Position numbers and translations under genes: made by a program
Origin: JBGTBQ01 sp041749275
Lineage (GTDB): Bacteria > Acidobacteriota > Blastocatellia > Pyrinomonadales > Pyrinomonadaceae
Length of the DNA: 38,525 bases
Assembly: GCA_041749275.1 (NCBI GenBank)
Contig: JBGTBQ010000069.1
Coordinates: 1-38,525, forward strand
Direction of reading: 5' to 3'
Shown here: piece by piece, positions 23,672-31,126 of the stretch
Layout: the number at the start of each line of letters is the position of its first letter
How positions within the stretch are numbered: the stretch's first letter is position 1
The notes under the pieces: generated by a model
Told to the model about the DNA's origin: nothing
Database searches by the model: none
Seen by the model: the letters and a program-made list of their open reading frames with translations, nothing else

Positions 23672-24773
23672 AAAATTCGATGTATTGCGGGATGACGAGG
23701 TCTGTGCTGTAACGGCTCACGGCGGACTCGCGCGCGAGGCGTCCCATCTCGCGCCGCCGTCGGTCGTCCGCGAGCAGACGCGCCGCGTCCGCGCTCATCT
23801 TCTCGATGTCGCCGACTTCGCTCAGACAGCCCGTCACGCCGTCATCCACGACTTCGGGGATACCGCCGACACGCGAGGCAATCACGGGAACCTCACACGC
23901 CATCGCTTCGAGCGCCGCGAGGCCGAACGACTCCTGCTCCGACGGCAACAGGAGCACGTCGGCGACCGACAGGTAATCAACGATGCGCGGCTGCTTGCCG
24001 ACGAACGTACAAAACTTCTCGACGCCGAGACACCGCGCGCGGTGCTCGGCTCGCCCGCGCTCGCTCCCGTCGCCGACCATCACAAGCCGCGCGTCCACCC
24101 CGCGCGCGCGCACGCCCGCCAACACCTCCACGCAGTCCACCGGACGCTTCACGGGACGAAAGTTCGAGACGTGTGCCAGCAGCGGCGTCCCGCCGGGCGC
24201 TAATTCCTCGCGCAAACCGGCGATGGGATGTCGCTGGTAGTCGCCCGCGCAGATGAAGTTGGGGATGACGGTGATCTTCTCGTAATGAAATGTCTCGACC
24301 GTCTCGCGCTTCAGGTAATGCGAGACGGCGGTGACGCCGTCCGATTGCGCGATGCCATAGCGCGTGATCGGCAGATACGAGCGGTCGGCGCCGACGAGCG
24401 TGATGTCCGTGCCGTGCAGGGTCGTGATGACGGGGAGTGTGCGGTGCGGCTTCAGTGATTCGCGCGCGAGGATGGCGCTGATCGAATGGGGGATGGCGTA
24501 GTGAACGTGGAGCAGGTCGAGATTCTCGGTCTCGGCCACGTTCGACATCTTCGTCGCCAGCGCGAGCGTGTAGGGCTGGTGCTCGAAGAGCGGGTACGAC
24601 ATCATCTCGACCTCGTGGAAGCGGACGCGCTCGCTGAGTTGCGTCAACCGTGTCGGCAACGAAGAGGAGATAAAATGAACCGTGTGCCCGCGCGCCGCCA
24701 GTTCCTTCCCCAGCTCCGAGCCGACGATGCCGCTTCCGCCGTAAGTCGGGTAAACCGTGATGCCGATGTTCAT
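23625..24773 (-). CDS. bshA: N-acetyl-alpha-D-glucosaminyl L-malate synthase BshA (bacillithiol pathway)
   Basis: 382 residues, a GT4-family retaining glycosyltransferase. BshA joins UDP-GlcNAc to L-malate, the first step of bacillithiol synthesis. The N-terminus MNIGITVYPTYGGSGIVGSELG has the diagnostic YPTYGGSG loop. HVHYAIPHSISA, TTLHGTDITLVG and NFRPVKRP follow, and the C-terminal donor site is PSEQESFGLAALEAMACEVPVIASRVGG. Length matches BshA. Bacillithiol is known outside Firmicutes, including Acidobacteriota. bshB and bshC are not in the window. The inverted repeat at 24778 begins four bases upstream of ATG 24773, and no ribosome-binding site is visible there. Confidence 0.92.
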   Translation of the reverse strand: MNIGITVYPTYGGSGIVGSELGKELAARGHTVHFISSSLPTRLTQLSERVRFHEVEMMSYPLFEHQPYTLALATKMSNVAETENLDLLHVHYAIPHSISAILARESLKPHRTLPVITTLHGTDITLVGADRSYLPITRYGIAQSDGVTAVSHYLKRETVETFHYEKITVIPNFICAGDYQRHPIAGLREELAPGGTPLLAHVSNFRPVKRPVDCVEVLAGVRARGVDARLVMVGDGSERGRAEHRARCLGVEKFCTFVGKQPRIVDYLSVADVLLLPSEQESFGLAALEAMACEVPVIASRVGGIPEVVDDGVTGCLSEVGDIEKMSADAARLLADDRRRREMGRLARESAVSRYSTDLVIPQYIEFYERVIAASKDGKTDR

Positions 24774-24777
24774 AAGA

Positions 24778-24881
24778 AGCTGTTAGCGATTAGCTAGTGG
24801 CCGTTGGCCGAAAAACAAAAAGCCATTAGCCTCGAACGCTTCTGGTTCCGGCTAACAGCTAAAAGCTAATCGCTAACAGCT
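24778..24881. repeat. Inverted repeat abutting the bshA start
   Basis: A perfect 18-bp inverted repeat, AGCTGTTAGCGATTAGCT at 24778-24795 and its complement at 24864-24881, spans 104 bp. A partial third copy (GGCTAACAGCTAAA) begins near 24850. The left arm lies directly upstream of the bshA start codon where a ribosome-binding site would be expected. It forms part of the 468-bp gene-free interval 24774-25241 between bshA and nfu, whose remaining central part (24924-25140) shows no gene. Confidence 0.65.
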
Positions 24882-24892
24882 AAAAATAGCAA

Positions 24893-24923
24893 GAGGCAGA
24901 CGACCCTCGCTATCGTCTGCCTC
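24893..24923. other. 11-bp hairpin in the bshA-nfu intergenic region
   Basis: GAGGCAGACGA (24893-24903) and its exact complement (24913-24923) form an 11-bp stem with a 9-nt loop. On the minus strand a TTTTT run lies about seven bases past the stem, but it is upstream of bshA, where a terminator or leader element could each be argued. Function is unresolved. Confidence 0.4.
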
Positions 24924-25151
24924 TCGTCTCAACTTGTCTCACCTGCGAAGGGGGACAAGCGAGGGCTTCAAATATACGCCTCGTCCGGGGATTTGACAAT
25001 GTTTCTTGGGAGGATGGCGCAAGTATTTTTCCGTCTGACGGGGGCGTAAACGCAATCTGAACGCGCCCGAACTAGCTGGGCCGGCGCCTCGCACGCGGAG
25101 ACTTCGCGCCCGGCTCCGGCTCCACGGGCTGCTAAAGAAGAAGAAAACAGC

Positions 25152-25210
25152 TATAATTTACGCGCATAATGTTATCGAATGGCCGCGCCGCCGATGCCGT
25201 GCGGCCATTC
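25152..25210 (+). promoter_or_regulatory. Candidate promoter and leader hairpin of the nfu-type gene
   Basis: TATAAT at 25152-25157 is an exact sigma-70 -10 match; the hexamer 17 bp upstream (CTGCTA) is a poor -35, so recognition may be weak or activator-dependent. The deduced leader of about 80 nt carries a perfect 10-bp stem, GAATGGCCGC at 25177-25186 with its complement at 25201-25210, and a 14-nt loop. The ribosome-binding site AGGAG (about 25229) follows. The hairpin could regulate the gene or be incidental. Confidence 0.4.
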
Positions 25211-25241
25211 GGTCGGGCAATTATTTGAGGAGTAAAATCAA

Positions 25242-25811
25242 ATGCCGAAGATTGACAATATCGAAGAGACGCCGAACCCCAACGCCATTAAGTTTATCCT
25301 GAAAGAGTCGGTGACGAACGGCGTCACGCGCTCTTTCCACACCGAAGCTGAGGCGTCGGGCGACCCGCTCGGACGCGCGCTGTTTGAAGTCGGCGACGTG
25401 GCTTCGGTCTTCTACATGGATCGGATGATTACGGTCGAGAAGCGGGACGAGGCAGACTGGGACGACCTGCTGCCGCGTCTCGCCGTCCCGATTCGGGCCG
25501 CCGAAGCCGCGACCGCCGGGAACGGCGCTGCTGCTGCTGCGGCGGCGGGAGTCGGTGGTGCTTTGGGCGCACTGATGAGCGACGACCCGCGTCTCGTCCG
25601 CATCAACGAGATTCTGGACGAGCGCATCCGCCCCGCGCTCGCGGGCGATGGCGGCTGGCTCGAAGTCCTCAGTCTGACGGACAACACGCTCTCCATCCGC
25701 TATCAGGGCGCGTGCGGTAGCTGCCCCAGTTCGCTGTCGGGGACGCTGATGGCTATCGAGGGCATGATTCGTCAGGAGGTTGACCCGGAGATCGAAGTCG
25801 TCGCCGTCTGA
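25242..25811 (+). CDS. Nfu-type iron-sulfur cluster carrier protein
   Basis: 189 residues. The N-terminal domain (about 1-90, starting TPNPNAIKFILKESV) is the Nfu_N fold. An Ala/Gly linker follows. The C-terminal NifU-like domain has INEILDERIRPALAGDGGWLEVL and the cluster-binding CGSCP motif in YQGACGSCPSSLSG. Such proteins hold or deliver a [4Fe-4S] cluster to target apoproteins in the cytoplasm. The ATG at 25242 has TTGAGGAG upstream. The endonuclease III gene nearby is a plausible general client class but no direct link is shown. Confidence 0.92.
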   Translation: MPKIDNIEETPNPNAIKFILKESVTNGVTRSFHTEAEASGDPLGRALFEVGDVASVFYMDRMITVEKRDEADWDDLLPRLAVPIRAAEAATAGNGAAAAAAAGVGGALGALMSDDPRLVRINEILDERIRPALAGDGGWLEVLSLTDNTLSIRYQGACGSCPSSLSGTLMAIEGMIRQEVDPEIEVVAV

Positions 25812-25821
25812 CTCTAAATCA

Positions 25822-26259
25822 GTGACCGACGGAGGGCATGTGTCCAAGTCACTTCTCTTCCGGCTCTTCCGTCTGGGGAAGATACCGAAGCAACTGTTGG
25901 CGACGCTGGAACGAGAGAGCATCCTCCTGCTGGAAGAGGGCGTTCGCGGCTCGCTCACCTATCGCAACTTCCGCGCGCCGGGGCGGTATTCCAACTGGAA
26001 GCGCCAGTGGTTCCCCGCCTCCGTCATCCTGACGAAGACGAGGCTTGTGGCGCTCGCCTATTCAAACTCGGTCATTGACGTTCCATTAACGGATGAGCGC
26101 GTCCGCCGGTTGCGGTGTGGGCTGGAAAATGACGAGACCGTTTGCATCGCGTTCGATGCGTCGGTCTTCCGCGCGGATGCGTCGGGGACGCTTGAATACC
26201 GCTTCCGCACGCCGCAGGCTCATCAATACCTCGAACAAATGCGGGAGCGGGCTTTCTAA
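25822..26259 (+). CDS. Hypothetical protein downstream of nfu
   Basis: About 145 residues; no recognised family. The conserved-looking core has LFRLFRLGKIPKQLLATLERESILLLEEG, GSLTYRNFRAPGRYSNWKRQWFPASVILT and LVALAYSNSVIDVPL, an alternation suggesting a small beta-rich fold of PH-like type, but this is only a guess. Possible starts are 25780 (overlaps the nfu gene by 32 bp), GTG 25822 and GTG 25840; GGAGGG lies just upstream of the last. I list 25822. After the TAA at 26257-26259 the same frame stays open for about 45 more codons (to TAA at 26402), which may be chance. It is probably cotranscribed with the nfu gene. Confidence 0.6.
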   Translation: MTDGGHVSKSLLFRLFRLGKIPKQLLATLERESILLLEEGVRGSLTYRNFRAPGRYSNWKRQWFPASVILTKTRLVALAYSNSVIDVPLTDERVRRLRCGLENDETVCIAFDASVFRADASGTLEYRFRTPQAHQYLEQMRERAF

Positions 26260-26393
26260 CATTCTGTTGATAGCACATGGAACAAAGAGCTTGAATACGT
26301 CCTGCGGAATCTGATCGGTCGTTACTACAAAGTGCCGCATACCCAACAGCTAAGAGGTTCAATAAGAAACATTTCAACCGGGCGATACAGGAA

Positions 26394-26440
26394 TTGTATT
26401 TAACAGATCAGACTCCCGATCTGTCTAATACAACGTTAGG
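26394..26440. repeat. Hairpin followed by an attC-type GTTAGGC core, upstream of the beta-barrel gene
   Basis: A 16-bp inverted repeat with 14 matches (TTGTATTTAACAGATC at 26394-26409 and its partner at 26418-26433) is followed by GTTAGGC at 26434-26440. GTTAGGC fits the GTTRRRY core found at the right edge of integron attC sites. The matching left-edge core (RYYYAAC) is not clear here, so this is a candidate only. The rest of 26260-26533 is gene-free apart from the frame continuation noted for the preceding gene. Confidence 0.35.
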
Positions 26441-26533
26441 CGCAACCGATGCGCCCAGATTAGGAGAATAGGACGTATGTGCAGGGAGCGGCATCCGCGA
26501 ACATTCTTAAGCTGATTTGAAAAAGGAACTATT

Positions 26534-27850
26534 TTGAAAAATCTTACCTGCTTCATCATCACGACGGCCATGTTCTCCCTATTCTCGACTTGCGGTGAAA
26601 CCCGAGCGCAGCAAGAAGATGTACCGAAGATTGAAGTCGGAGTAGCATTCTCTTCATTTACTCTCAGCCCGCCCGCAGTTAAAAGAGAAGTCGGCGCGGG
26701 CGGACGTATCATATACAATTTTACAGACCATATCGCGTTTGAAGCCGAAGGCAATTACTTTCCGAGCGGAAGTACGCGAGGAGTTGCGCCCGGCGGCAGT
26801 GTTCTTCAGGCTCAATTCGGAATCAAGGCCGGCAGACGTTGGGAGAAGTTTGGCGTCTTCGCCAAGGCTCGCCCCGGCTTTGTCAGCTTCGACGGGACCT
26901 ATACGCCGAGACTGATCGGCACGCAAATAATCAACGGCGTGCCCTTCCCTGTCTTTGATTTTACCGACATCAGCAGAACGACCCATTTCTCGACGGACAT
27001 CGGCGGGGTGATAGAAGTCTATCCGGCGAGGCGTGTGGTCGCGCGTTTCGACGCGGGCGACACTATCATCCGCTACGGCCCGCGCAACGACCTCGATTTC
27101 GCGCAAAATCCGCCGTTTTTTCGCACCCCCGCCCGTGTCACGCATAATTTTCAATTCAGCGCGGGCGTCGGATTCCGTTTTCTGTCGCCGGAGAGAGTGC
27201 GCGACACAGCCGGGACGGGCCGCCGAAACCCTTCAGCCGAGAAGCGCTCGACGCCGAAGTTTGAAGCCGGCGCGCACGTTACATCTTTGACCTTTAATGC
27301 GCCGCGCTCGTTATCGAGGGGGATTGTCATCTTCGGCGAGAATCACCCGATAACGGAGACCGGGTTGGGCGGCAGATTCACGTATAATCTTCTGGACTCC
27401 ATCGGTCTGGAAGCAGAAATCAACGATTTTCCAACGAGCGAAGGCATCTCAACGGGAGCGACAGGACGCCCTCTGCAAGGGCAATTCGGCATTAAAGCCG
27501 GGAAGCGTTTCCGCCGGTTCGGAGTCTTCGCAAAAGCGCGGCCCGGCTTTATCAGCTTCTCGCGCTCACTCAACCTCGTCGGCCCGCGGCGCTCCACCAT
27601 TTTCGGGCGGGAAGTAGATTTCGGCGTTTTTGAGATTGGGCGAAGGACTTTCTTCTCGACTGATGTGGGCGGCGTGTTTGAGCTTTACCCATCAAGGCGC
27701 GCGGTTCTACGCTTCGACGTGGGAGATACCGTCATCCGCTATGGGCCGCGGAGCATTGACGGCTTAACACTGAGCCAGCCTATTCTCACCGCGCCGCCGG
27801 AGACCAGACACAATTTTCAGTTTAGCACCGGCTTCGGCTTTCGCTTTTAG
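26534..27850 (+). CDS. Tandem-duplicated outer-membrane beta-barrel-like protein
   Basis: 438 residues from a TTG start at 26534 with AAGGA six bases upstream. A signal sequence (MKNLTCFIITTAMFSLFSTCGETRAQ) precedes two copies of a roughly 195-residue unit (about 30-222 and 240-438). Shared landmarks are GQFGIKAGRRW / GQFGIKAGKRF, FGVFAKARPGFVSF / FGVFAKARPGFISF, FFSTDVGGVFELYPSRRAVLRFD, GDTVIRYGPR and a terminal HNFQFSTGFGFRF. Each repeat ends in the aromatic C-terminal signal expected of an outer-membrane beta-barrel, and the alternating hydrophobic strands fit. The family is not named here. Its flanks resemble an integron cassette (GTTAGGC before, GCCTAAC after), and a TTG start and lower GC near its 5' end agree with transfer. 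Single-copy relatives would help define the domain. Confidence 0.82.
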   Translation: MKNLTCFIITTAMFSLFSTCGETRAQQEDVPKIEVGVAFSSFTLSPPAVKREVGAGGRIIYNFTDHIAFEAEGNYFPSGSTRGVAPGGSVLQAQFGIKAGRRWEKFGVFAKARPGFVSFDGTYTPRLIGTQIINGVPFPVFDFTDISRTTHFSTDIGGVIEVYPARRVVARFDAGDTIIRYGPRNDLDFAQNPPFFRTPARVTHNFQFSAGVGFRFLSPERVRDTAGTGRRNPSAEKRSTPKFEAGAHVTSLTFNAPRSLSRGIVIFGENHPITETGLGGRFTYNLLDSIGLEAEINDFPTSEGISTGATGRPLQGQFGIKAGKRFRRFGVFAKARPGFISFSRSLNLVGPRRSTIFGREVDFGVFEIGRRTFFSTDVGGVFELYPSRRAVLRFDVGDTVIRYGPRSIDGLTLSQPILTAPPETRHNFQFSTGFGFRF

Positions 27851-27860
27851 ACCGCGAAGC

Positions 27861-27962
27861 GCCTAACAACGGCATGCACCCGACCGCGAATAGCGTTGCC
27901 TTCATGCGCGAGACTTGGCCGTAACGGCGTTGGATGCGCGGCGGGTGATGCCGAGCGGTTAA
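27861..27962. repeat. attC-like imperfect palindrome downstream of the beta-barrel gene
   Basis: The segment begins GCCTAAC at 27861-27867, ten bases past the stop of the beta-barrel gene. Its left arm (27861-27887) pairs imperfectly with the right arm (27938-27961), sharing GGCAT and CACCCG-type blocks and TAAC/GTTA ends. Size and folding resemble an attC recombination site, but the right core GTTRRRY is degenerate (GTTAATA). It could be a cassette end or an unrelated dispersed repeat. Confidence 0.45.
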
Positions 27963-28034
27963 TAACTTCAAAAGAGTGTTTGACTTCTGCACATCTCGAA
28001 TGGAAGCAGAGGAGGCAGTTCAAACACCCGCAAG

Positions 28035-28589
28035 ATGACAACCCACTCAATAATCTGGCGCAGACTCGATATGCCCGGCCACGAGTCATGCCGTTTGTCC
28101 TCGCACGACTCCCGCCCGCACTTAACGGGGACGGCGGTCTTCGCGCGCGAAGGGCAGCCGTGCCGGCTCGATTATTTGATCGTCTGCGACGCCGAATGGC
28201 AGACCATCTCCGCGCAGGTCACGGGCTGGGTGGGAGACCGAATCATCAACGTCGAACTCTCCGCCGACTCCTCACGCCGCTGGCGGCTCAACGGAATGGA
28301 TCAATCGGGAGTACAAGGTTGCATGGACATTGATCTCAACTTCAGCCCGTCCACGAACCTCCTCCCGATTCGCCGCCTCGGCCTGTCGGTCGGCGAAGAT
28401 GCGAAGGTGCGTGCGGCATGGCTCCGTTTCCCCGGCTTCACGCTCGAACCGCTCGAACAGGTCTATCGTCGCACAGGCGCCGCTGGCTATCGTTATGAGA
28501 GCGCGGGCGGGCGGTTCGTCGCCGACCTGCGCGTGGACGAAGCGGGCTTCGTTACGCATTATCCGAACTTCTGGCAGATCGAACCGTAA
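28035..28589 (+). CDS. Putative glycolipid-binding family protein
   Basis: 184 residues resembling the putative glycolipid-binding family (PF06475/COG3554). Signature blocks are IIWRRLDMPGHESCRL, YLIVCDAEWQTISAQVTGW, RRWRLNG, DIDLNFSPSTNLLPIRRLGL and AWLRFPGFTLEPLEQVYRR, then a closing YPNFWQIEP. The domain is usually a single compact cytoplasmic fold, and no signal or membrane segment is present. The first Met (28035) fits the family because the IIWRRLD block starts just after it. Natural ligand unverified. Confidence 0.87.
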   Translation: MTTHSIIWRRLDMPGHESCRLSSHDSRPHLTGTAVFAREGQPCRLDYLIVCDAEWQTISAQVTGWVGDRIINVELSADSSRRWRLNGMDQSGVQGCMDIDLNFSPSTNLLPIRRLGLSVGEDAKVRAAWLRFPGFTLEPLEQVYRRTGAAGYRYESAGGRFVADLRVDEAGFVTHYPNFWQIEP

Positions 28590-28775
28590 TCATAAAAGTC
28601 GCCGTGAAAGTTTCCGGAACCGTCCTCCCCGACGAGCGTTTACAATTCCATCTTTTCGAGAGCGCGGGTCGTACTCTGTCCGGCCCGCGCGCTTACCTGC
28701 TAACCGAGCGCACCCAAGCCGAAGCGCGCCGCCCGCCCCGCTACGAGCGGCGACGTGTCGAGTCAGGAACGAAGC

Positions 28776-30686
28776 ATGTCCCTTCCCACACGCCTTTCCG
28801 CCGTCGCCCTTTGCCTCGTCTCGTTGCCCTTCCTGTCTCTCGCGCAAGCGCCCCCGGCTCAGACGCAGAAGATGACCGCGAAGAAGAAACCCGCCGACGA
28901 AGTGGATTTACTCGCCGAGTCGCGGCGCACGACCGTTATCTCGCTCGTCAATTCGCTGGCGGACGAGGCACGGAGTTTCCACAGCCAGACGTTGCGCGCG
29001 CGCGTGCAGGCGCGTGCGGCGGACGCGCTCTGGGAGACGGAGACGGAGCGCGCCCGCGCGCTGTTCCGCCGCGCGTGGGAAGCAGCCGTGGCGGCGGACG
29101 ATGAGAACGACCGCCGCGTCGCGGAGGAGCGAAAGCGGCAGGAGCGCGAGCGCGGCAGCTTCTCAATTCAACTGCCGCCGAGCCTCCGCACCGAAGTGCT
29201 CAGGCTCGCCGCGAAGCGCGACCGCGCGCTCGGCGAAGAGTTCCTCGCCGAGATGGACGCGGCGAAGAAGACCGGCGAGACGGCGACGGCCCCTTTCGAC
29301 AGCGACGGCGACGTTGACCGTCAGACGAGCGGCGCCGGGCGTCGCAACGATCCCACCGAAGCGCCCGCCGCCGTCTCGAAGCGCCTGCGCCTCGCCATCC
29401 AACTGCTCGAAGACGGCGACGTGGAGCGCGCCATCCAATTCGCCGACCCGGCGCTCGGCGGCGTCAATATGCCCGCGCTCGAATTCCTCGCTCGCCTGCG
29501 GCCTAAGAACGCGAAGGCGGCTGACGAACGTTATCTCGCGTTCGTCGCCCGCGCATCGTTGGACCCTGCGTCCGACCCGAACACGGTCTCGCTGCTGTCG
29601 TCCTATATCTTCACGCCCGCGCTCTACGTCACTTTCAGCCCGACCGGCGGCTCGAACAGCAACTCATGGGGGCGCGCGTTTCCCGCGCCTTCCGACATCG
29701 CGCCGCAACTCCGCGCCGCCTACTTCCGCACCGCCGCTTCGATTCTCCTCCGCCCCATCCCGCCGCCGGATCAGGACCGCACGTCCTCGGGGCGCGCCGG
29801 CTGGCACATGGTTATCGCGCGGCTGCTTCCGCTCTTCGACCAGTATGCGCCCGACCGTTCGGCGCAACTGCGCGCGCAACTCGCGCTGCTCCTGCCCGAC
29901 ACGCCGGAACGCTCGCGCGGCCCCAACAACAACGCGCTGACGCGCGGACTCGTGCCCGAAGACCCGAACCGCGACCGCGTGCAGGAATCTTTGAACCGGC
30001 TGAACAACGCGAAGACCGCGGACGAGCGCGACTCGATTTATGTTGACGCGGTGCTTGACGCGATCCGGCAGAAAGACCCACGCGTCGAAGAGTTCGTCAA
30101 TAAGATCGAGAACCTCGACCTGCGCCGGCAGCTTCGCTCTTACGTTGATTATGAGGCCGCCGAGCGCGCCGTCCGCGACAAGGATGCCGAGGCGGCTCTG
30201 CGGCTCGCGCGCTCTTTGAACCTCACGCCCATCCAGCGCACGTGGCTGCTCACCGAAGTCGCCAAGCTCTTTACGAAGAACGAACCGGGCCGCGCCATCG
30301 AGTTGCTGGACGAGGCGCTTGCCGAGGTGAAGCGGATTGACCAAGCATCGCCCGACCGCGTGCGTGCGCTCGTCGCCGTCGCCACGCAACTTGCCGAACT
30401 CGACCGCGCGCGTTCGTGGGAGATCGTGCGTGAGATCGTCGAGGCAGCCAACGACGCCGAAGGTTTCACCGGCGAGGATGGGCGGCTGACCATCCGGCTT
30501 CAGACGAAGAACATGGTCAACACGTCGAGCAACAGCGTCCAGAGCTTCGACCTCGCGGGCATCTTCGCCGTGCTCGCACGCGAAGACCTCAACCGCGCCA
30601 CCACACTCGCGCGCGACTTCAAAGGCGAGTCGCCCCGCGCCGTCGCCACGCTCGCCATCGCCCGCGCCGTGCTCGAAAAAAATTGA
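28776..30686 (+). CDS. Large secreted hypothetical protein with helical repeats
   Basis: 636 residues from the ATG at 28776, preceded by AGGA; an in-frame GTG at 28755 adds seven residues and lacks a ribosome site. The signal sequence is MSLPTRLSAVALCLVSLPFLSLAQA. The mature part is helix-rich with repeated pairs such as ARALFRRAWEAAVAAD, RLRLAIQLLEDGDVERAIQFADPAL, ERAVRDKDAEAALRLARSL, PGRAIELLDEALAEVKRID and RARSWEIVREIVEAAN, which are TPR-like or related alpha-solenoid repeats. It has no catalytic motif. A solenoid in the periplasm would suit binding of other proteins. The gene ends near the 21-bp hairpin at 30712. Confidence 0.82.
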   Translation: MSLPTRLSAVALCLVSLPFLSLAQAPPAQTQKMTAKKKPADEVDLLAESRRTTVISLVNSLADEARSFHSQTLRARVQARAADALWETETERARALFRRAWEAAVAADDENDRRVAEERKRQERERGSFSIQLPPSLRTEVLRLAAKRDRALGEEFLAEMDAAKKTGETATAPFDSDGDVDRQTSGAGRRNDPTEAPAAVSKRLRLAIQLLEDGDVERAIQFADPALGGVNMPALEFLARLRPKNAKAADERYLAFVARASLDPASDPNTVSLLSSYIFTPALYVTFSPTGGSNSNSWGRAFPAPSDIAPQLRAAYFRTAASILLRPIPPPDQDRTSSGRAGWHMVIARLLPLFDQYAPDRSAQLRAQLALLLPDTPERSRGPNNNALTRGLVPEDPNRDRVQESLNRLNNAKTADERDSIYVDAVLDAIRQKDPRVEEFVNKIENLDLRRQLRSYVDYEAAERAVRDKDAEAALRLARSLNLTPIQRTWLLTEVAKLFTKNEPGRAIELLDEALAEVKRIDQASPDRVRALVAVATQLAELDRARSWEIVREIVEAANDAEGFTGEDGRLTIRLQTKNMVNTSSNSVQSFDLAGIFAVLAREDLNRATTLARDFKGESPRAVATLAIARAVLEKN

Positions 30687-30711
30687 CAGGTAATAACTAG
30701 GCGTGCTCATG

Positions 30712-30756
30712 CGAAGGCGCGTGGGCGGGGAGGTTCTCCCCGCCCACGCGCCTTCG
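30712..30756. terminator. Perfect 21-bp GC-rich hairpin after the solenoid gene
   Basis: Arms at 30712-30732 and 30736-30756 are exact complements with a 3-nt loop (GTT). It begins 26 bp after the TGA stop of the secreted solenoid protein. There is no T-run after it on either strand, so it may stop transcription poorly or act as an mRNA-stabilising REP-like element. Listed as a candidate terminator. Confidence 0.5.
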
Positions 30757-30798
30757 TACATATAGGCTCCGACCTTCGGCGTTGACACGCCAGCCGAA

Positions 30799-31011
30799 CG
30801 AGCATAGATTATGCTCGTATTTCACAAATTTGACCGGCGGGTGAACGGACTTCAAGCCCTCCGCGTCACTCTTTACTTCTTCGCGACGCCTCGCGCCTCA
30901 ACGTCGTCCGAAAGCAGATTGCACCCCGATGATAAGTCTACATTCATCAACGCAGCCCGTCGCTTGAAGCAAAGGCCGCAGACCTGAAGGCAATACTTCA
31001 AGGCTGCGGCC
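30799..31011. other. Gene-free leader with two further hairpins before the 31127 gene
   Basis: This part of the 440-bp interval 30687-31126 contains CGAGCATA / TATGCTCG (30799-30806 / 30810-30817, 3-nt loop) and a 16-bp stem with 14 matches, GGCCGCAGACCTGAAG at 30974-30989 and its partner at 30996-31011 (6-nt loop). The second stem sits about 115 bp upstream of the start at 31127 and could be a terminator, a leader element or a small RNA hairpin. No open frame is supported. Confidence 0.4.
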
Positions 31012-31126
31012 CCGTTACGCGGGGGCCGAGTCGCCGTTCAAGCGAATAACTACTAACCAGTTTCTCGCCCCCTCGGTCAGGCCCCACGCCCGCTTGGGCG
31101 CGGAGACGAAGTGAAGGAGAAGCATT

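Noticed and set aside
24774..25241. Possible tRNA or riboswitch in the bshA-nfu interval
   Set aside because: The hairpins do not form a cloverleaf or a known aptamer pattern.
26257..26404. Open continuation of about 45 codons after the stop of the hypothetical gene downstream of nfu
   Set aside because: Could suggest stop-codon readthrough or a broken longer gene, but the extension matches nothing, TAA is not a selenocysteine codon, and chance is enough to explain it.
29664..30788. Minus-strand open frame of about 374 codons opposite the secreted solenoid gene
   Set aside because: Shadow frame; composition and lack of motif compare poorly with the signal-bearing plus-strand frame.
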